This document shows, piece after piece, positions 43,250-55,304 of a DNA stretch of 64,000 nucleotides. The stretch covers positions 124,733,366 through 124,797,365 of the forward strand of contig JAHLJT010009436.1 in assembly GCA_031308135.1 (NCBI GenBank), in the 5' to 3' direction. The notes beneath the pieces are model-generated. The model was not told where the DNA came from. It made no database searches and saw only the letters and a program-made list of their open reading frames with translations. Both the position numbers and the translations under genes were made by a program. This DNA is from Acheta domesticus. Lineage: Eukaryota; Arthropoda; Insecta; Orthoptera; Gryllidae. How positions within the stretch are numbered: position 1 is the first letter of the stretch; every line of letters starts with the position of its first letter.

Positions 43250-43626
43250 AGAAGCCCCTAGCGCCTTCTTGTGAGTCTTCTGCTGGGCAAGTATACCTAG
43301 GGTAGTTTGCCATTGCTTTTCCTAGGGGCGCTAGTACGCTAATTTTGACGTTTGATTTGAATATCATAGCGCAGCTCAAGATACAATATCTGCAATCTTA
43401 TCTAGTAATTCAAATCGAAACTCTAATTGGTGCTAAATTGCTCGAGGAATTAATTTTGCTAGAATCAGCCAAGTGCCTTTCCTGGGATATATTGTACATG
43501 CCGACAAGCGTCCATATGAAAGCCGTGAGTTTTTGGCACCTCAAAAATTCCCCCGACTTTGTTGGTTTAAACCCGCGAACTTGGGATCAGTAGCCCGATA
43601 TGATAACCACTAAACCATCAAAGTCG
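43250..43626 (-). mobile_element. SINE-2, a second tRNA-derived SINE
   Basis: Read on the minus strand, the head is a strikingly tRNA-like 71-mer. A 7-base acceptor-like stem GACTTTG...CAAAGTC encloses ATGGTTTAGTGGTTATCA (a perfect A-box, TGGTTTAGTGG) and GCGGGTTTAAACC (B-box-like). It is followed by CGGGGGAATTTTTGAGGTGCC and AT-rich body sequence. A segment at about 43255-43330 (TACTTGCCCAGCAGAAGACT on the minus strand) may be its LINE-derived tail or a separate repeat. The T-arm no longer pairs well, so this is a SINE head rather than a working tRNA. Unrelated to the SINE-1 head. Confidence 0.65.
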
Positions 43627-43629
43627 GTT

Positions 43630-43874
43630 ACGGAACGAATGGACATAGAAATTGAGCACCCATTTTACTTGAACATTCCCTTACTTGCTGCGATTTTGAC
43701 ACACGCCATCGTGTTATGAGTTTCAGTTAAATATTTTTCAAGGTTACTTGTGTCTATATGAAACTGGTTAATAAATAGCCGGGTGGGAAAAGTTCCGATT
43801 TTCCGAATATGAATATTTTTTTTTCTCTTTACTTAAAAATGTACAAGAAAAGCGGATCAGGTAATTGTTCAATA

Positions 43875-43916
<42 letters not shown>

Positions 43917-46760
43917 GTATGAAATTACAAGAACACGGAGTATCTACTTTGTTTACTCATCAATTTATTACAATAAAGATTTTTTTTCAATTCCTCTCTC
44001 TGCTACAAATGTTCAAATAAGCATAAACCAGGATGCAGTATTAGCTCATTTTCATTTGTGAATTAATATCTTTAGTGACAGACAGTGAATTGTCTTTGGT
44101 GACAAGTTCTTTCGCGGGGAATCACATATTTTACTCTGTTGTAGAAATAACTATTTTATATGTGATAATGATGATCCCTTACAGGTTATTCCCCAATGTA
44201 TTTAGATTCTAGAGATTAGATATATCCTCCCCCTAATACGATAGTATTCCTTCAGGAAAAAGTTACTTTCTCCCAGATGAATATATGATTTTTGAAATGA
44301 AACAAATTAACATTACTCTTTCTCAGGTTCCAAAAGTGATAAAAAAAACAATATTTTATATATCGACAAAACCGTACAAACTGTATTTAACGAGTGAGGC
44401 AAAACTAATTTTCTTTAGTTTCAGAAACCCTCTCTCTTTCTTGTATTATTCATGGTTTAATTATGAAAAACGAGCGTTGCGAACAATTAGAAAACTAAAA
44501 GTGTTCCATCAGAATTATACAAAACGTATTTGCATAGGCAAATAAACTACGGATTTGGTTTTACCGTATTATTTGCAAAACAACAGCCTCTCTCCCAACT
44601 TCTCACACACCCATTCAAATGGAGCATAATCAAACGTGCGTAAACAGTGAAACTACATTTATGGTCAGAAACGAAGCAAGGAGACACCAGCATTTGCAAT
44701 GGATAAAAGAGAAATTGATTAAAAACCTGAATGAGATGAAGATTCTTTACCCAGGAGCTTGTTACAATCAAATTTCGTGTTTTAAATTTATACAATGATA
44801 AGTTTTGCAATAATATAAATATAATTTTTGCTTTTGAGTCTCTAATTATGTAGAAACGGTTATGCAACAGAATACTTTAGGCATTAAAATTTGTGTATGT
44901 GAATTATGCGTGGATTTCTTGTAGGGAACTTTTGATACTGACACCTGATGAGTGTGATTTCTCTGATATGGGTTGTTATTACATGGTAATTATTACAATG
45001 CGTGCACTAGAAACACATTCCCACCCTTGAGTGTGTCTGTTTTAATAAAAATCACCGATTCGAACGTGAAAAGGCGTTGCAAATGTAATATTCCAAGCCC
45101 AAAGGGAGACTTGCAGGAATTCATATGGATTGTATTTGTTTATTATTCTAAGTCTGGGGAATTGAAGAAAGTGTTTCCTCAGAATATTAACTAGATATCA
45201 GGCGGGAATGTGCGTTTACACAATATATACTGCGAGCTGTATGAAGGCTCCATGAATGTGAATAAAAACTGCAAGAGTAACACAGAGAACTTAATTTAGA
45301 GTTAAAGTCATTTACGGGAACTTAATTTAGAGTGCACGGGCATTCCATTTGAGGTTTGATGGAATTAAGAGAATTTTGTTTCAGAAATGTGTGATATTGT
45401 TGATTTTGAATGACACATGCAGTTGCCCAATTGAAATACCTTCATTGAAACAGAAGTTTCTTCGTTTACTTTTAATGTTATTACTCGGCAGACACGTTGC
45501 AACATTACGCAATTTGTCAATCATTGTTTTAAAAGTGGAAATAACTGTGCGTTCGAACCTAACTTCAAACATTTCTGACAACCCGTGCTACGAAGTGTTG
45601 TTCCAAAAATGTAAGAGAACGTCAAAAATGGTATCATTGTGCCGATTAGGACGTAAGAAAAATAACTTGTGTTCTGTGTCTCGAAAATCTAGTTTTAAGG
45701 ACCTGAGCATGAAGTTTGCGAGTTCTGCGCAACGGCGAAGTCCGTTGCAGCATAACCTGTGTTGCGGGTTGCACGTACGCCTGCTTTTCCCTTAAGGTAC
45801 TGTAATCTGCGAGCTTTCATATTTTGCTTCCCCTTAGTCCCGCATCTGAGGGGTAATTTTCATTCAAGAAGTAGAACATGAGGTTTTGAGACAACGGTTT
45901 CGTGCAAATGGTATAAAACTATCATCAATTTTTAGCACATAAAATACACAAAGAGGATTAATTTGAAACATCTGATATCGAACTGTGCATTGTTGTTTTT
46001 CGGAGACTATTCAGCAAAGAAAACTGGCTCATGTCTGAATGGTATTTCTACTATTTGAGATCTATGTGTAAGGTATGAAGATATCGAATCTACCAACAGA
46101 AGAAGAAGATGATGATGAAGGGATTGAAGTATTTACAGAAATTTGGAACTTTTTCATTTGGGATGTGTTAGTTTGTTCATCAAAGCTTGAAATGTTACCG
46201 TTTTTTAACCATTCATTTTAATTTATTCACTGCAATCGTGCGAAGCGAAAAACCGCTTTTATATCGAAGACTCCCAGTAGCTACATTTTGCCCTGAAGAT
46301 GGCCATAATGCATCGGGAAAAGGTTTGTCTTGAAAATACTTCGATGAAAAGATTACATATTTTTATAACAATATGCAGTTTGCTTCGTTCAACAATTTAC
46401 TTTTAATGCAATGATCTATAATAATATTTCATAAAATTATAGCAAAATATATAAAATTATAGCAAAATTATATCATATTTCATACAATTATAGCAAATGT
46501 ATGTTGAAGTTATATATTTTTTGGAATCTTCTTCGTGTTCAATAAAATCTCAGAAGGGTTAGTGCTGTTTCATGACATTAACAATTAGACATTATATTTA
46601 TATTAAAATAACTGAATTCTTTCAATGCAATCTTCCTTGCACACTATTAAATTTAAAAAAAGCTTCGTGAGCGCTTTTACGAGTCAAAATAATAATTTTT
46701 TACATTAAATACATTAACAAGACTGTAGGTAGATTCAATTTCCAGTGCAGCAATTACTAT
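43630..46760. other. AT-rich stretch without recognised genes
   Basis: Contains an (AAT)n microsatellite (listed separately), a short direct repeat of GGGAACTTAATTTAGAG-like text near 45287 and 45316, and a phrase near 46300 (CCCTGAAGATGGCC). The 148-codon frame at 45349-45795 shows no known domain. Confidence 0.5.
43870..43918 (+). repeat. (AAT)n microsatellite
   Basis: About fourteen ATA/TAA triplets, starting AATAATAGTAATAATAATAA and ending AATAATAGTATG. Confidence 0.95.
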
Positions 46761-46769
46761 AAGTATGGT

Positions 46770-47060
46770 AGAGATGATGATGATGATGATGATGATATGG
46801 AAATCAGTCTCGGAAAGAATGTGTGTTAACTTTCAGTATCTGATTTCACAACTGCATCTTCTGCCTGAGGTGAGGCTAGGCCTAGAAGAGGTGTGTGGTG
46901 GTTGGAGTGTTGCTTCCCGGGCGAGGCGCGCTCTGCACTTTGCCGTGGCGATTGCGGCGCGGCCCGCCCCCGCAGGCGCGCTCGCCTCCGCGATATAAAT
47001 ATTTATCTTATCTGCTACAGCTACCGAGGAGTGACCGCCTCCTCGCGCATACATTAACAT
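46770..47060. other. (GAT)n run, GC-rich patch and TATA-like word
   Basis: A (GATGAT)n run at 46773-46797 is followed by a GC-rich patch at 46910-46992 (GGCGCGGCCCGCCCCCGCAGG), then GCGATATAAATATTTATC, which contains a TATAAATA word, and TTATCTGC (a GATA-factor site). GC-rich DNA followed by TATAAATA could be a core promoter reading rightwards, but no transcript or frame supports one. Confidence 0.3.
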
Positions 47061-47064
47061 ACAT

Positions 47065-48050
47065 TTAAGTTGTATGCGAAGCCCATTATGGGTTCTCGCA
47101 AAGTTTGTAAGAATATGTAAGGTAGAGTCGTAATGCGAGAAGTGCGGAAAGAATTGCCTCTTACGGGGTGGCTTCTGTGAAACTTCGGGATGCAGTGTCG
47201 GTTTTTATGAAGTGGAGTCCGTTTAAGTGTGTAAACGTGTGATGCAGCTCGCGGGATAAATACGTGATGAGTATCTCGTGAACACGTTTCTTACCGAACA
47301 TATGACTTTCTGCGAAGAGAGAATTTTTCTAGGGAGTTAAGTCGCGTACCAATGGGGTGGGGGTGTCATATATAATTGTTTAGGTTGGCAGTTACTGGTT
47401 GGCCTCTTAGGATTTTCATTATTAGAACCTTTCTGAACCCTTATTTATACTCTCATCTTTCAACGCTTATGGGATATTTACACACACATACAAAGTTGTG
47501 ATGCATGATCGCTTAGAGGAATCTTAGGCGTTTTCATACAGCCAAGCCTAACCAACTCCCCATTAAAAATCTTATTTCAATATCTGTCGATGTACAAAAC
47601 AGTTGTACTGAACTGAGTTTGATACAAAATTACTTTTTTGTTGTCGCCATACTTGCACTGGAACTTGTCACATACACAAATAATAAAATGAAGTTAAAAT
47701 GTACTAAGCAACGGAAAATGTAAATAGTGAACAATTAAGTAGGAAAAAGCTACTGAACTGTATGGAATTAGCAGATCCACTTGATATGACATGGGTGACA
47801 GCATTATGCCAAAATACGATATTGTGCCAGACTAAATATAAAAAGAAAGCACTTTTTGCCTACAGCATTTTATCACAATGTAAAACAGTTATTATTTTAG
47901 ACTAAGTTCTCAGAGAAGAATTTATCCCTGTTTAGAGTATTTATACTGTCGGAAACCAAAGACTAATAATGTTCTGATGCATATTTATGTGTTTCAATTT
48001 CATATCCAACTCTCACACATTTAAACTTTCCCACAGACTTGGAAATAAAT
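47065..48050. other. AT-rich stretch, nothing recognised
   Basis: No feature found on either strand. Confidence 0.5.
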
Positions 48051-48054
48051 AGAT

Positions 48055-48092
48055 GTGGCAATGTTTGACCCCCTGTGGGGCAACATTGCCAC
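48055..48092. repeat. 38-base palindromic hairpin
   Basis: GTGGCAATGTT pairs perfectly with AACATTGCCAC, and an inner CCCC pairs with GGGG around a CTGT loop, with TGA/C bulged. The outer arm recurs once more at 48254 (GTGGCAATGTTACCC). It may be a scrap of an inverted terminal repeat element or a terminator-like structure. Confidence 0.75.
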
Positions 48093-48099
48093 TTTCCTT

Positions 48100-50205
48100 G
48101 CTTTTAAAAAAGTAATAAAATCTTTCAAATTATGGAAGCTGTGACTTCAATATTTTGAAGACACATTGTACTTTTGTGAAGGATGGATTGAAATGTCAAA
48201 ATAATGATTGTGAAGATTGATCCAACAATTTAGAACTTTAAAAGAAACAATATGTGGCAATGTTACCCTCCGTTACCTTAGTAAGTGCATTTCAGTTTCT
48301 GTTACGGATGTTCAGACGTATGTCTAGTGCTTCGTGACACATTTGAATTAATACAACGCACGTATTTTTAAATACTGCTGTTATTGTGAGAAACAAATAA
48401 ATCGGGGAAAGACATAATTATCGTTGAAGGAAATCAGCGCATGCATTGGCGTACATTCAGTTTGGATTTAATCAAGGGGGAAACAAAAGGACAATCCCTA
48501 TTATTAGACAACTAACAATTCTACAATTAAAGCTGCATCTAAATACTACTCTATTCACTAAACTTCAATACCCATGAGTATGAATAACCATTTTATTATT
48601 ATGTTGTTTTATTTTTACTGCAGATCTGCATGTATCATTGTTTCATGAAAACGAATCTTCTGGGAAGATCTACGGTTCAAAAACACTCATTCTTGGTCTT
48701 CCCCTTACAAACACACGTGATCGCTGATTCACATGTAACCTCTTAGCAGATGCACATCTCAATGCAAATGTTCTGAAACATCTAGAGTTTTTTTGTGATA
48801 AGAATCTCGGATTTAGTGATAAGAAAGTGAACATATGGCGACCAGGACTCTTGGACATTTGACTCAATATCACGTGGAACAGACTTCAAGAGTTTTATTT
48901 GTGTATTTATGTTATGCATTTTTAATAGATTTCACTTATTGCGTACTTGAGCGACTGCTTAAAATATAAATGCGTCAAGCTGTCCAAACATTCATATAAT
49001 TAACAATTTAATTGTTAATTTCTGTTCTCTTAAATATACTGGTCTTTTCGGTTGTAATTTCTAGATTAGAGAAAAATATTCTTTAAAATAAACGTGCATA
49101 CTATTGTTAAGAAAGTAAATCAATTATGTCATAGTATTACATTAGTAATTCCGTCTCACATCTAGAGTTATGCCTATAATATCAATTAACCCAAAATTTG
49201 CAAAAGGTTTTCCATACTGATTATACATACATTAAGATGAACGTTACTCTTGTAAGAACACTATGTCCAGATAATTCATTTGCACAATATTGAAAATGTT
49301 ATAAATAAGAGGGATTCATGTTTTAATTGCTAATTGTGGTTGAGAATGATTTGCTAGATTTGAGCATGGATTTATTTTTTTGTGGTTACCTTTGAAGAAC
49401 TCTGGAAAAGTATTCACGTCATTTCATGCTAAAAATTACACAAAATGATACGGGAAAACGTGACTGTAACAGAAACTACAAAGAATACACGGAAGACAGT
49501 GGCGCCCAAAAAGCCAGTGATATTCTTAAAAAAATAATAGGTCATACCTTTTATTAATTTTCTATACAAAATAAAGTCATTTAATATAACAATTATTTTC
49601 ATTATAAGCATTAACTACAATACAACGAATTATAGCACATTTTTATATTCTGCAAAAAGAAAATACTCTTTATAAGAAAACAAATAATCATATGGACGCT
49701 ACATGTCCAATCCTCCCCAAGAAAAATCCAGTCCTCTCGTAAATTACGGTATTGTTCCCCTGTCTGGCAAACATTTAGCACTATTTATAGGAACACAAAT
49801 TTTAAGGCTTGCTGCCATGTAGATGCTTGGACATTTTGGGACAAAACCTGACCTAGAACGTATTGATATCATGACCTTCATTTAAATTTCTTTACTTTGG
49901 TGTATTAATAATGGACATAGAAAATATTAACTCTCAGCTCCTTCTATTTATTGGAGAAATGATATTAAGTTTAAATTAATAATAACTTTAAGTATACATT
50001 TCTGGGTTTTCCAGTTTTTTTATGTTAGTACATAATTACTTGATTTATCACGTACTCTCAATTGTGTATTTTTAATTTACTGAAAGACAGTTATTTATGT
50101 GTAATGTTTTTGTTATAATAAAAAATAACAACAACCACTAACATTAACACAAATAAACATAATGGAAAAAACTCTCATTAATCCACATTGCTTGGTATTT
50201 TTTAT
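48100..50205. other. AT-rich stretch, nothing recognised
   Basis: Beyond the third GTGGCAATGTT word at 48254, no feature is seen. The non-coding 3' part of the Helitron relic may lie at its right edge. Confidence 0.5.
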
Positions 50206-50209
50206 AAAT

Positions 50210-50670
50210 TATATTAACAGCTTTTCTTTCCGGAACACTAATAAATAATAAGTACTGGAGACTCCCGAGAAGGCCACATAAAGTCGCCCGTGAGCAAAGC
50301 ATTGCCTGACGAAATGAACCTTCTCTATCTTTAAAAGTTCTTCTGTGATTTATTTATTGTCATTCCAAATAAAGCTTTTAAAGGGGACTGGAATGTCTTA
50401 AATTCAAATCGCAAATCAGTAAGGTGTAATGGAAAAGTTTTGGTATCAATACAGATTGTTGTGTTTACATCCAGTTAGTATTTCACGTTTTTTCTTCACA
50501 TTCAATTGCTTTCAGTTGCATGACTTTGACTCAAGATTTCTTAGTTTCGTAAACAACATCGACAGACTTCTACCTTTCATTGTAGTTTGGAATAGTACCC
50601 AAGGAGTTTCAAGTAACTTAAAAATTCAACAGGAAAGTTCTTGGTTTAAACACAATAAAGAAAATTCTAT
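50210..50670 (-). pseudogene. Helitron Pif1-like helicase relic (C-terminal part)
   Basis: Helitrons are rolling-circle transposons whose protein joins a Rep nuclease to a Pif1-family 5'-3' DNA helicase. On the minus strand the helicase end is visible in order: 'PVEFLSYLKLLG', 'KLRNLESKSCN', 'KKREILTG', then 'PLKALFGMTINKSQ' (family FAMTINKSQGQT, a conserved helicase motif) and, one frame over, 'CFAHGRLYVAFSGVSS' (family HGQLYVAxSRVxS, the last helicase motif), followed by 'NIIYKKYQ', which resembles the NVVYKEVL terminus. Several frame changes and stops. The Rep domain and Walker motifs are not seen, and the CTRR 3' end with its hairpin was not located. Confidence 0.82.
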
Positions 50671-50674
50671 TGAA

Positions 50675-52890
50675 AAATGATGTTTTAGTTTCATCAGGCA
50701 ACATGTGCATGGTTTTCCTTCTCTAATATTTAATTTATCAGAAACTTTACCTGCTTTTACATCAAAATGAATATGTACTCCCGTATTTAGTGTTAATTGT
50801 ATCGATTTCCATCCAGACGAAATATTAGTTTACACATTCCCTTTCTGCACTTTTGGCCTGAAATATTAGTAATAGATAACAGTTCTATTGAAATACGAAA
50901 ATATCACAGTTTAGAATTACGCGACCGAGGAAGCAGCTTCATGAATGCTTCATTCACTTCCGCCAAGAAACAATATTTGACGCTTCAATCGAAATGGATA
51001 TTATCTACGATGGTGCGCTAAAAACCGAAGACCGCATCCATTCAGGTATTCTTATGAGCTTAATAATGGAACGCATGTTCTGTTGTCCAATAACATAAGA
51101 GAAACTAAAGAGAGTTTTGAAACGTTACTGCAAACATTTACTCCCTTATTAACTGATAATTTTAGACCAATTAACCTGATTAAGACAACAATGTATTTTT
51201 GAATTGTGATTTTTATAACAATATGTAAACCTTGTTTTGTCACCCAAACGTAATATTTAACCAAAAGTTATGAATGGGAAACTAATAGGTTGTTAAATCA
51301 TATTATAATTTTGCAGACATTAACATACAACACATAACAATCATGGGCGCATATACATTACAATAAAGGATCGCTTTGCCCTAATTCAAACAAGTCTCTG
51401 AATTTTAAAATGAACATTTTTATTAAACACTAAATATAAGATAAACATACACATTACAGATACAAACGCATGTTTCTCCTATATTAATATCGGAGAAGCT
51501 ACTTGTGTAACCATCCTACATGTGTACGACGATTCGTAGGTAAGCTAAATAATGCAAAAGAAACGATAGTAATCATATTACTCGCTAGCGATTCGCACGC
51601 CATCTCTTGGATGATACCCGTACTCCGATGGATACTTTATTTTCTTACTTTATCTTCTATTTTACATTTATTTGTACTACAATTGGATATGACCCGTTGG
51701 TAGTTGATTAACAATAATTACAATAATAATAAAAAAAATAATAAAAAAAGTACAATACAATACGACGCAGTAATCCTACTATCGCTAATATTAAGTGTTA
51801 TGACAATTATTTCAACTTTTCAATGACAATTATTAAATCGATATTTTTTCAGCACTCAATACATTTGAATGTTTTTTACAAAGCATGTCGTATGTTTCTC
51901 ATTACAACTTCAATTTTCCACTTTTCATTACACTTGCACATCCTTTTGTATACTTCGTCCCCTCTGTTACCTTCAGCCCTAATATTTCTCGTCTCATCTT
52001 AAAATCTTCTTTATTCATTATTCAGATTTCTTACAGGTTAGGCGCATCGTCTAATTATTCACTTCTTTCTTCCTCTATAAACCTTCCAACACTTCCCCAA
52101 CTCAACCGCCCTTAGCTTCCCTTACCCTTAGCCCATGGAAGCTTTACTTAGAAAATTTCACCGGGAGTGAGGTCAGAAGAATTAGTGATGCAGTGAATTT
52201 TTAGATGTTAATATGGTTTAACTAGAATGCTTAAAGGCGGTTAATCTTCTTATTTATATCATCTCTCTCGTTGTAACAAGTAACATTGGCAAACATAGCT
52301 GAGGTATGATCGTCGCATTTCATTTTACTGTATTATTATAATACGGATCTGTTCCATGACGAATAAATCGATATCAGTTTTCCGTGTATCAAGTTTGTAA
52401 ATGCATTCCGCTAACACATGCTCTCCTTCCTATATTTCGCATTCATATATCCCATATAATCTTTGTCCCCTAGCCGGTACCAACTGACTTTCAATTCATT
52501 TTCAATTTGATTATTGCAGTAGTGCTTCTCTCATGCTGCATTTTATTTTGCATATTTTATCGTATTTCCCACACCATCATTGTTTCATTAAGATTAAAGG
52601 AATAGGTTAAATACAAGTGTTACAGATATTACTAGTAGTTAGTAGAGGGCTTCTGAATTTAGTGTGTATCCGGTAATAATGATGTACATATTTGTACGAG
52701 GTTGATGTATAAACAGATCAAATCCACGGAACTGCATAGCCTTGTGACTCATTCATGTTCAGAAGTTTCTGAATCGTGTTCACCTCGAAGATAGATCTGT
52801 ATGTACGTATGTACTGTATTTTAGGGTTGGATTAATCCGATCCTAAAATTGGCAGCAAGTTGTGTTCCCAGATCCGGGGTCTGATTTTTT
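50675..52890. other. AT-rich stretch without recognised genes
   Basis: The first few hundred bases could be more of the Helitron relic, but I could not match them. The rest (for example the 76-codon frame at 51885-52115) shows nothing known. Confidence 0.45.
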
Positions 52891-52894
52891 TATT

Positions 52895-53132
52895 TATTAT
52901 AAACGCCTAGGAGTAAGGGCGAGTACGACGTATTCCCATCACCGACTTGTTGTACAACCGTACCTCACCAGATTACTTGACCTGCGTGAGCTTTTCCTTT
53001 CGTTTCTGAGCTACAGAAACTGAGAAGATTTGTATTAGAAGGCTGCAGCTTTATTTTTCCCCCTGTCGGGATTCGAACTCTGAACCATCTCAAATAAAGT
53101 TAGAACTCTGTCCATGAGCTACCCGAGGTGTT
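52895..53132 (-). mobile_element. SINE-3, a tRNA-Lys-like SINE
   Basis: Read on the minus strand, the head (from about 53130) is CCTCGGGTAGCTCATGGACA, with an A-box-like TAGCTCATGGAC, followed about 40 bases later by CAGAGTTCGAATCCCGACAG with a perfect B-box (GTTCGAATCCC). The order and wording fit a tRNA-Lys-type ancestor (CCCGGGTAGCTCAGTCGG...GGTTCGAGTCCC). It is followed by an unrelated body of about 150 bases reaching AAATAAATAAAA-like T-rich sequence at 52890. A functional tRNA is excluded because the anticodon arm does not pair properly. Confidence 0.7.
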
Positions 53133-53139
53133 TGAAATA

Positions 53140-53880
53140 CATTTTTTTTATTTAAACTAATATAATTTGATTTCCTATTTGGAGAATTTGCCATTAGGCG
53201 CTTTGAGCGGATAATTGAAGGAACTATCGATTTATCTGTAATGAAATTAGAAACACACTACAAAGTTAACCGTTCAATGTGTAGTACGAGTATAATAGCA
53301 TGTCTATGATGATTTATGTCGCTACTTAATATCTAGTTCATCTTGAGATCCATTCGAGTACTCATTTATCGCAATCTCTGAAGTGCCGAGAGGCGTATTC
53401 TAATTAAACATTGTTTTCGATCTGCCTGTGCCTTCCACATACTTCACGAATATTTTTTAATTGTCTTGTTTTCAACTATCTGCATTTTCAAGTTTTTATA
53501 GTCGGTAGAAAAAAGTTATGATAGTTGTCTTATCATTTTTCAGTAATTTTAGTTTTCACTCGCAGAAAATTTAATATATACAAATGTTCTAATTTCGAAA
53601 AAAAATATTACATTTCAGAAAACGTGCAAACTTGTAATCATTACTAAATATGGACGAAATCAACGACTTGACACTTAATAATAAATATGGACGAAAACAA
53701 CTACTTGAATATGACGTTAAAAAACGATTTGAATGTGAACTCATTACATTTTTTGTGAGATGATTAAAAATACAGATTTTTCATGGAAACTAAATTTTAA
53801 GCACAGAGTATTCATCTCGTCTCTATACCACACGAATTCACTGATGCAACCTGATTCACGGATTCGCGGGTTCATGGATC
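53140..53880. other. AT-rich stretch with a short direct repeat
   Basis: AAATATGGACGAAATCAACG (53645) and AAATATGGACGAAAACAACT (53684) form a two-copy repeat about 39 bases apart. No gene recognised. Confidence 0.55.
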
Positions 53881-53884
53881 TCAC

Positions 53885-54130
53885 CCGTGCACGTCTACCA
53901 AGGTTTCTGCCCACCCCCCCTCTTCCTCCTCCTCCGATCGGACAGCGTAAAATCAATTAGAACGGAAAGCGATTCCCTCCCCCTGCGCCGGCCCGCCCCG
54001 CAAGCCTCAATTAGCCGATGCGCAGATTCAATTTGCGACCCGCGTCTATTGTCTTTCGCTTGGTTATCAGATGCAGGGGTGCGCATCCGCCACGGGACTC
54101 AGATCCATGGAGCTGCGCATCCCGACGATT
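53885..54130. other. GC-rich patch
   Basis: C-rich polypyrimidine (CACCCCCCCTCTTCCTCCTC) followed by CpG-rich DNA containing TCAATTAG, CAATTAGC and GATTCAATTTGCG words. Open frames on both strands do not resemble proteins. Candidate conserved non-coding element on composition. Confidence 0.35.
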
Positions 54131-54248
54131 CACGTTGTGATACACGTTACTGAACACAAGTTCGGTACGACATGCCGTGCCTTTCAATACTAAATGACAT
54201 TTTCCAAGAATGTGCAGTAGTATTATGCGTAAACAGCTAGTTACATTT

Positions 54249-54665
54249 GGACGGTGTTATGCATCAACCGGCTAAGCGCCATTTTTGAAGAAAGAAAGAA
54301 AAAAAAAAAGAGATATAGACGCCATCAGTTGCATTGGACCATGTTCTAAGTGTACGCAAAATGTTGGCGCCAAATCGGGAAAAATAGCCTTATAATTAAT
54401 GAAAAATGTAAACGCCATCAGTCACATCACGGATTTTGTTTCGCTACAACCGGCTATAAACCTTGATCTTCAAGTCTGTTTCTCTTAATTTCACATTATG
54501 CGGGTAAGCGCCAGATATTCCACTCATATTTGTGTAGTTTGGCGCTTCAGTGAATGAAATAATTGAATTAAAGTTTTTAGAGCTGAAAATGTAATAAAAT
54601 CTTTGAACACGATTATCTCAAAACTTGTATGATGTCGCATTGCCGGTTCATGCATAACACCGTCC
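54249..54665. mobile_element. MITE with 23-bp inverted termini and 4-bp ATTT duplication
   Basis: The left terminus GGACGGTGTTATGCATCAAC(CGG) and the right terminus inverted, GGACGGTGTTATGCATGAAC(CGG), agree at 22 of 23 bases. ATTT flanks both ends (54245-54248 and 54666-54669), the expected footprint of cut-and-paste insertion with a 4-bp target duplication. The interior of 417 bases in total is non-coding. It repeats AACCGGCTA (54266, 54448) and several AAGCGCC / ACGCCATCAGT / TGGCGC words, possibly transposase-binding subterminal repeats. A 4-bp duplication without a fixed TA argues against Tc1/mariner. Sola-like or Academ-like partners are possible, but this is only a guess. Confidence 0.92.
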
Positions 54666-54674
54666 ATTTTATTA

Positions 54675-55300
54675 TATTCATGAGAGGTTCAAGATATAAG
54701 ATTCTGAATCATTAATATGTTTTAAATTGATTTCCTAAGAAACCTTGATTTTTGAAGATTTTTAATTACTAAAGTAAATAAATCTAGATTTTGGTATAGC
54801 CCTAAGCCCAAATGTTGGTGGTACTCGTAGGATACGTAATAAACTTCGAGCCCTTCACTGTCTTTCATAGTCAATTTCAGAGACTTCTGCGAAATGTTCG
54901 TAATGTTTTTAACAAACAATAACGTAACGTTTGTAAAACGTAGCGCCCGACTGCTTAATTAAAAATTGCGCCATTTAGATTTATTACAAAATAATTAAGA
55001 ATGCAAACGAAAATACTCGCATACTACTCACTACTAAATAAATAGAGTTCGTTAAAATATCAAGATTTGCTTAAATTTAAATGTTAAAACATTTGCATAC
55101 GTTGCGATCTCTTCACATACATTTCCATGTTAATAAGCTTACATACCATTTACTTAATACGAGCTTGTGTGTTGATAAACTTTTAAGATAACATAAACTG
55201 AAAAACGTTTCGTTAGTGTCTGTCGAGTCTCTTTAGAATATTTTTCTCGACCTACTAGGTTAGCTAAACTGAATTTTCCTGGCATAAACCCTAACTTGTT
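54675..55300. other. AT-rich stretch, nothing recognised
   Basis: No feature found. Confidence 0.5.
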
Positions 55301-55304
55301 GGGT

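Noticed and set aside
43555..43626. A functional tRNA gene on the minus strand
   Set aside because: The A-box and acceptor-like stem are good, but the T-arm does not pair and the sequence continues into a repeat body, so a SINE head is more likely.
44946..44975. CTGATGAGTG as another hammerhead core
   Set aside because: No stem II pairing, no GAAA at the right distance and no NUH triplet.
46296..46340. CCCTGAAGATGGCC...CGGGAAAAGG as a second hammerhead-like or Penelope-type motif
   Set aside because: It lacks CUGAUGA and a GAAA-C stem partner. The resemblance is only to the CTGAAGATG phrase.
53060..53132. A functional tRNA-Lys gene on the minus strand
   Set aside because: The A and B boxes are good, but the anticodon arm does not form properly and no terminator T-run follows directly. 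It continues into a SINE-like body.
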